From positions 36,543 to 100,542 of the forward strand of contig NZ_PENI01000036.1 in NCBI RefSeq assembly GCF_003688995.1: DNA of 64,000 nucleotides, in the 5' to 3' direction. A program made the position numbers and the translations under genes. The notes below the pieces were generated by a model. It was given only the letters and a program-made list of their open reading frames with translations. It was not told the DNA's origin and ran no database searches. The DNA comes from Streptomyces shenzhenensis. GTDB taxonomy: Bacteria; Actinomycetota; Actinomycetes; Streptomycetales; Streptomycetaceae. Below, one piece after another: positions 62,875-64,000 of the stretch. The stretch's first letter is position 1. Every line of letters starts with the position of its first letter.

Positions 62875-63606
62875 GTGTCTAACTGCATGACAACGCCCGC
62901 GAACAACGGCGGACAAGCGCGGACGTCTGTGGACCATCAGCGCAGGTGAGACCTACACCAGCCCAGGACAGAGCCCTCCGGGGAGTTGCTTCGGGACGAA
63001 GAGGTCACTCAGTTAGGGTGCGCCCCATGACCAACGACGCTCCGGCCTGTCCGGAGTGCCGCCAGCTTATGGAGTCTCGCGGCCTGGTGCTCTCCAAGCG
63101 AGAGGACGACGGCTGACATCAGCGAGGCCGGACGGCGGCATACAGCAGCACCCCCGGACGACCGTCGGACCAGCCGTCGACGGCCCCAGGGGCGGGTGTA
63201 GATCGAACTCCTACATGCGATGCTCACACACGAGCGCCGTCCCGAGCCGTCCTCGGGCCATGGAAGGGCGCTCACGGGTGACCAACGTCGACAACTACTG
63301 ACAGCTCAGCAGCAGGTCAGAGCAGTGATCGGTTCGGCGGCCGCTGGTCACGGCCGCCGCTGGTCAGTTGTGGCTAACTGAGGCCGCAGCCGGCTCACCT
63401 CGGACCTCTTGGTCCTCAGTCATACCGATAACGCAGCACAGTCGAGCGGTGCGTCAACCGCCTCGCTCAATGGAGAGGCACGCAATCCGCCATGAGAAGA
63501 CCGCGACCATCTACCACGCCGGACTGCTCATCCCAGGCATCTTCGTCCGGTCCACCTGATGATCCAAATCAAAGGGGTCTGGTGCAGGTTTGGGTGACAG
63601 GTTTGG
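62875..63606. other. Degraded, mostly non-coding stretch
   Basis: About 730 nt without a convincing gene apart from one tiny frame at 63027. It holds a 9-bp hairpin cggcggccg / cggccgccg (63335-63343, 63351-63359). The disrupted reading frames and the adjacent IS suggest remnants of older genes. The last part, from about 63560, belongs to the end of the insertion sequence. Confidence 0.5.
63027..63116 (+). CDS. Possible 29-residue peptide with CPEC motif, leaderless
   Basis: MTNDAPACPECRQLMESRG... to a TGA, with a CxxC pair. TAGGGT (63014-63019) lies 7 nt before the ATG, the leaderless pattern. It may be a truncated small zinc-ribbon protein, since the frame stops abruptly in a decayed region. 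Confidence 0.3.
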   Translation: MTNDAPACPECRQLMESRGLVLSKREDDG

Positions 63607-64000
63607 TCACGCGACCTGGAGGGCCGGTGTGGTCATGACGCTCTCGAATTCGACAGGGGTCAGCCGGCCGAGCGAGGCTTGTCTGCGGCGTCGGTGGTAG
63701 GTCCTCTCGATCCAGGTCACGATCGCGATCCGCAGTTCCTCGCGGGTGGCCCACGCCCGACGGTCGAGGACGCCTTTCTGCAGCAGGCTGAAGAAGGACT
63801 CCATGGCCGCGTTGTCGCCTGCCGCTCCGACCCTCCCTATCGAGCCGACGATCCGGTGCCGGTCGAGCGCCCTGACGAACTTCCGAGACCGAAACTGCGA
63901 TCCGCGATCGCTGTGCAGAATGCACCCGGCGACGTGACCACGCCGGGCAACAGCGTTGTTCAGCGCTGTGACGGCCAGGCGGGACTTCATCCTCGTGTCG
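63607..64000 (-). mobile_element. IS3-family transposase, C-terminal part (cut by window edge)
   Basis: The last ~130 residues of an OrfB-type DDE transposase: HSDRGSQFRSRKF (second catalytic Asp), GDNAAMESFFSLLQKGVL (catalytic Glu) and IERTYHRRRRQASLGRLTPVEFES. The frame is open through the window edge, so the 5' part and the other end of the IS lie beyond 64,000. The terminal repeat should lie at about 63560-63606 but cannot be paired without the other end. Confidence 0.88.

Overview
The window is high-GC actinobacterial DNA, almost certainly a Streptomyces chromosome. Evidence: very high G+C at third codon positions, the Scy/FilP polar-growth scaffold pair, the chiS-chiR-chiC chitinase block, a long-insertion Rho, NucS mismatch endonuclease, and gene order matching the conserved core around scy-filP-atp-rho-thr-lysA known from streptomycetes. 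A pSAM2-like integrated element (AICE) occupies the right end. There were no database searches; names rest on motifs, length and gene order.

Layout. 1-5 kb (+): coiled-coil cytoskeletal proteins scy and filP. 5-9.1 kb (+): two tandem ABC exporter ATPase/permease pairs. 9.1-17.9 kb: mixed-orientation housekeeping and conserved genes (zinc-motif small protein, flavin monooxygenase, SCO5389-like protein, nucS, a membrane-anchored P-loop protein, a STAS anti-anti-sigma protein, 3-hydroxybutyryl-CoA dehydrogenase, PduO-type cobalamin adenosyltransferase, a membrane protein). 18-21.9 kb (+): chiS-chiR two-component system and secreted chitinase chiC, with a DasR-like repeated operator over its promoter. 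21.9-30.4 kb (-): DUF2550 gene and the F-type ATP synthase operon atpIBEFHAGDC, closed by a 22-bp-stem terminator. 30.6-37.2 kb (-): a polyprenyl-phosphate sugar-phosphate transferase, an SHMT, a low-Mr phosphatase-like protein lacking its nucleophilic Cys, tsaC, prmC, prfA and rpmE. 37.3-37.9 kb: a cluster of six related palindromic repeats. 37.9-43.3 kb (-): LCP cell-wall ligase, secreted trypsin-like protease with FG-GAP repeats, rho. 43.7-50.3 kb (-): thrB, thrC, hom, lysA and nrtL, an ArgS-derived protein without a catalytic core. 50.5-51.2 kb: orphan response regulator and tRNA-Arg(CCG).

From the 3' end of tRNA-Arg (51,240) to the window end lies the integrated element: int, xis, repSA, three small transfer/accessory genes, traB, an SCO3933-family regulator and, divergently, the GntR repressor korSA with palindromic operators between. 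Beyond korSA base composition drops and a three-gene cassette appears: an HNH nuclease-domain protein, an 80-aa middle component, and a DUF2326-type SMC/Rad50-like ABC ATPase. This is an ABC-three-component (ABC-3C) conflict system, probably anti-phage or anti-plasmid cargo of the element, and is the most interesting locus here. After it come poorly conserved small genes, a decayed stretch and the 3' part of an IS3-family transposase cut by the window edge. No second att copy was found.

Recurring features: several genes have a TANNNT -10 element placed 6-8 nt before the start codon (leaderless transcripts), and three genes (atpC, rpmE, the protease) start with TTG.
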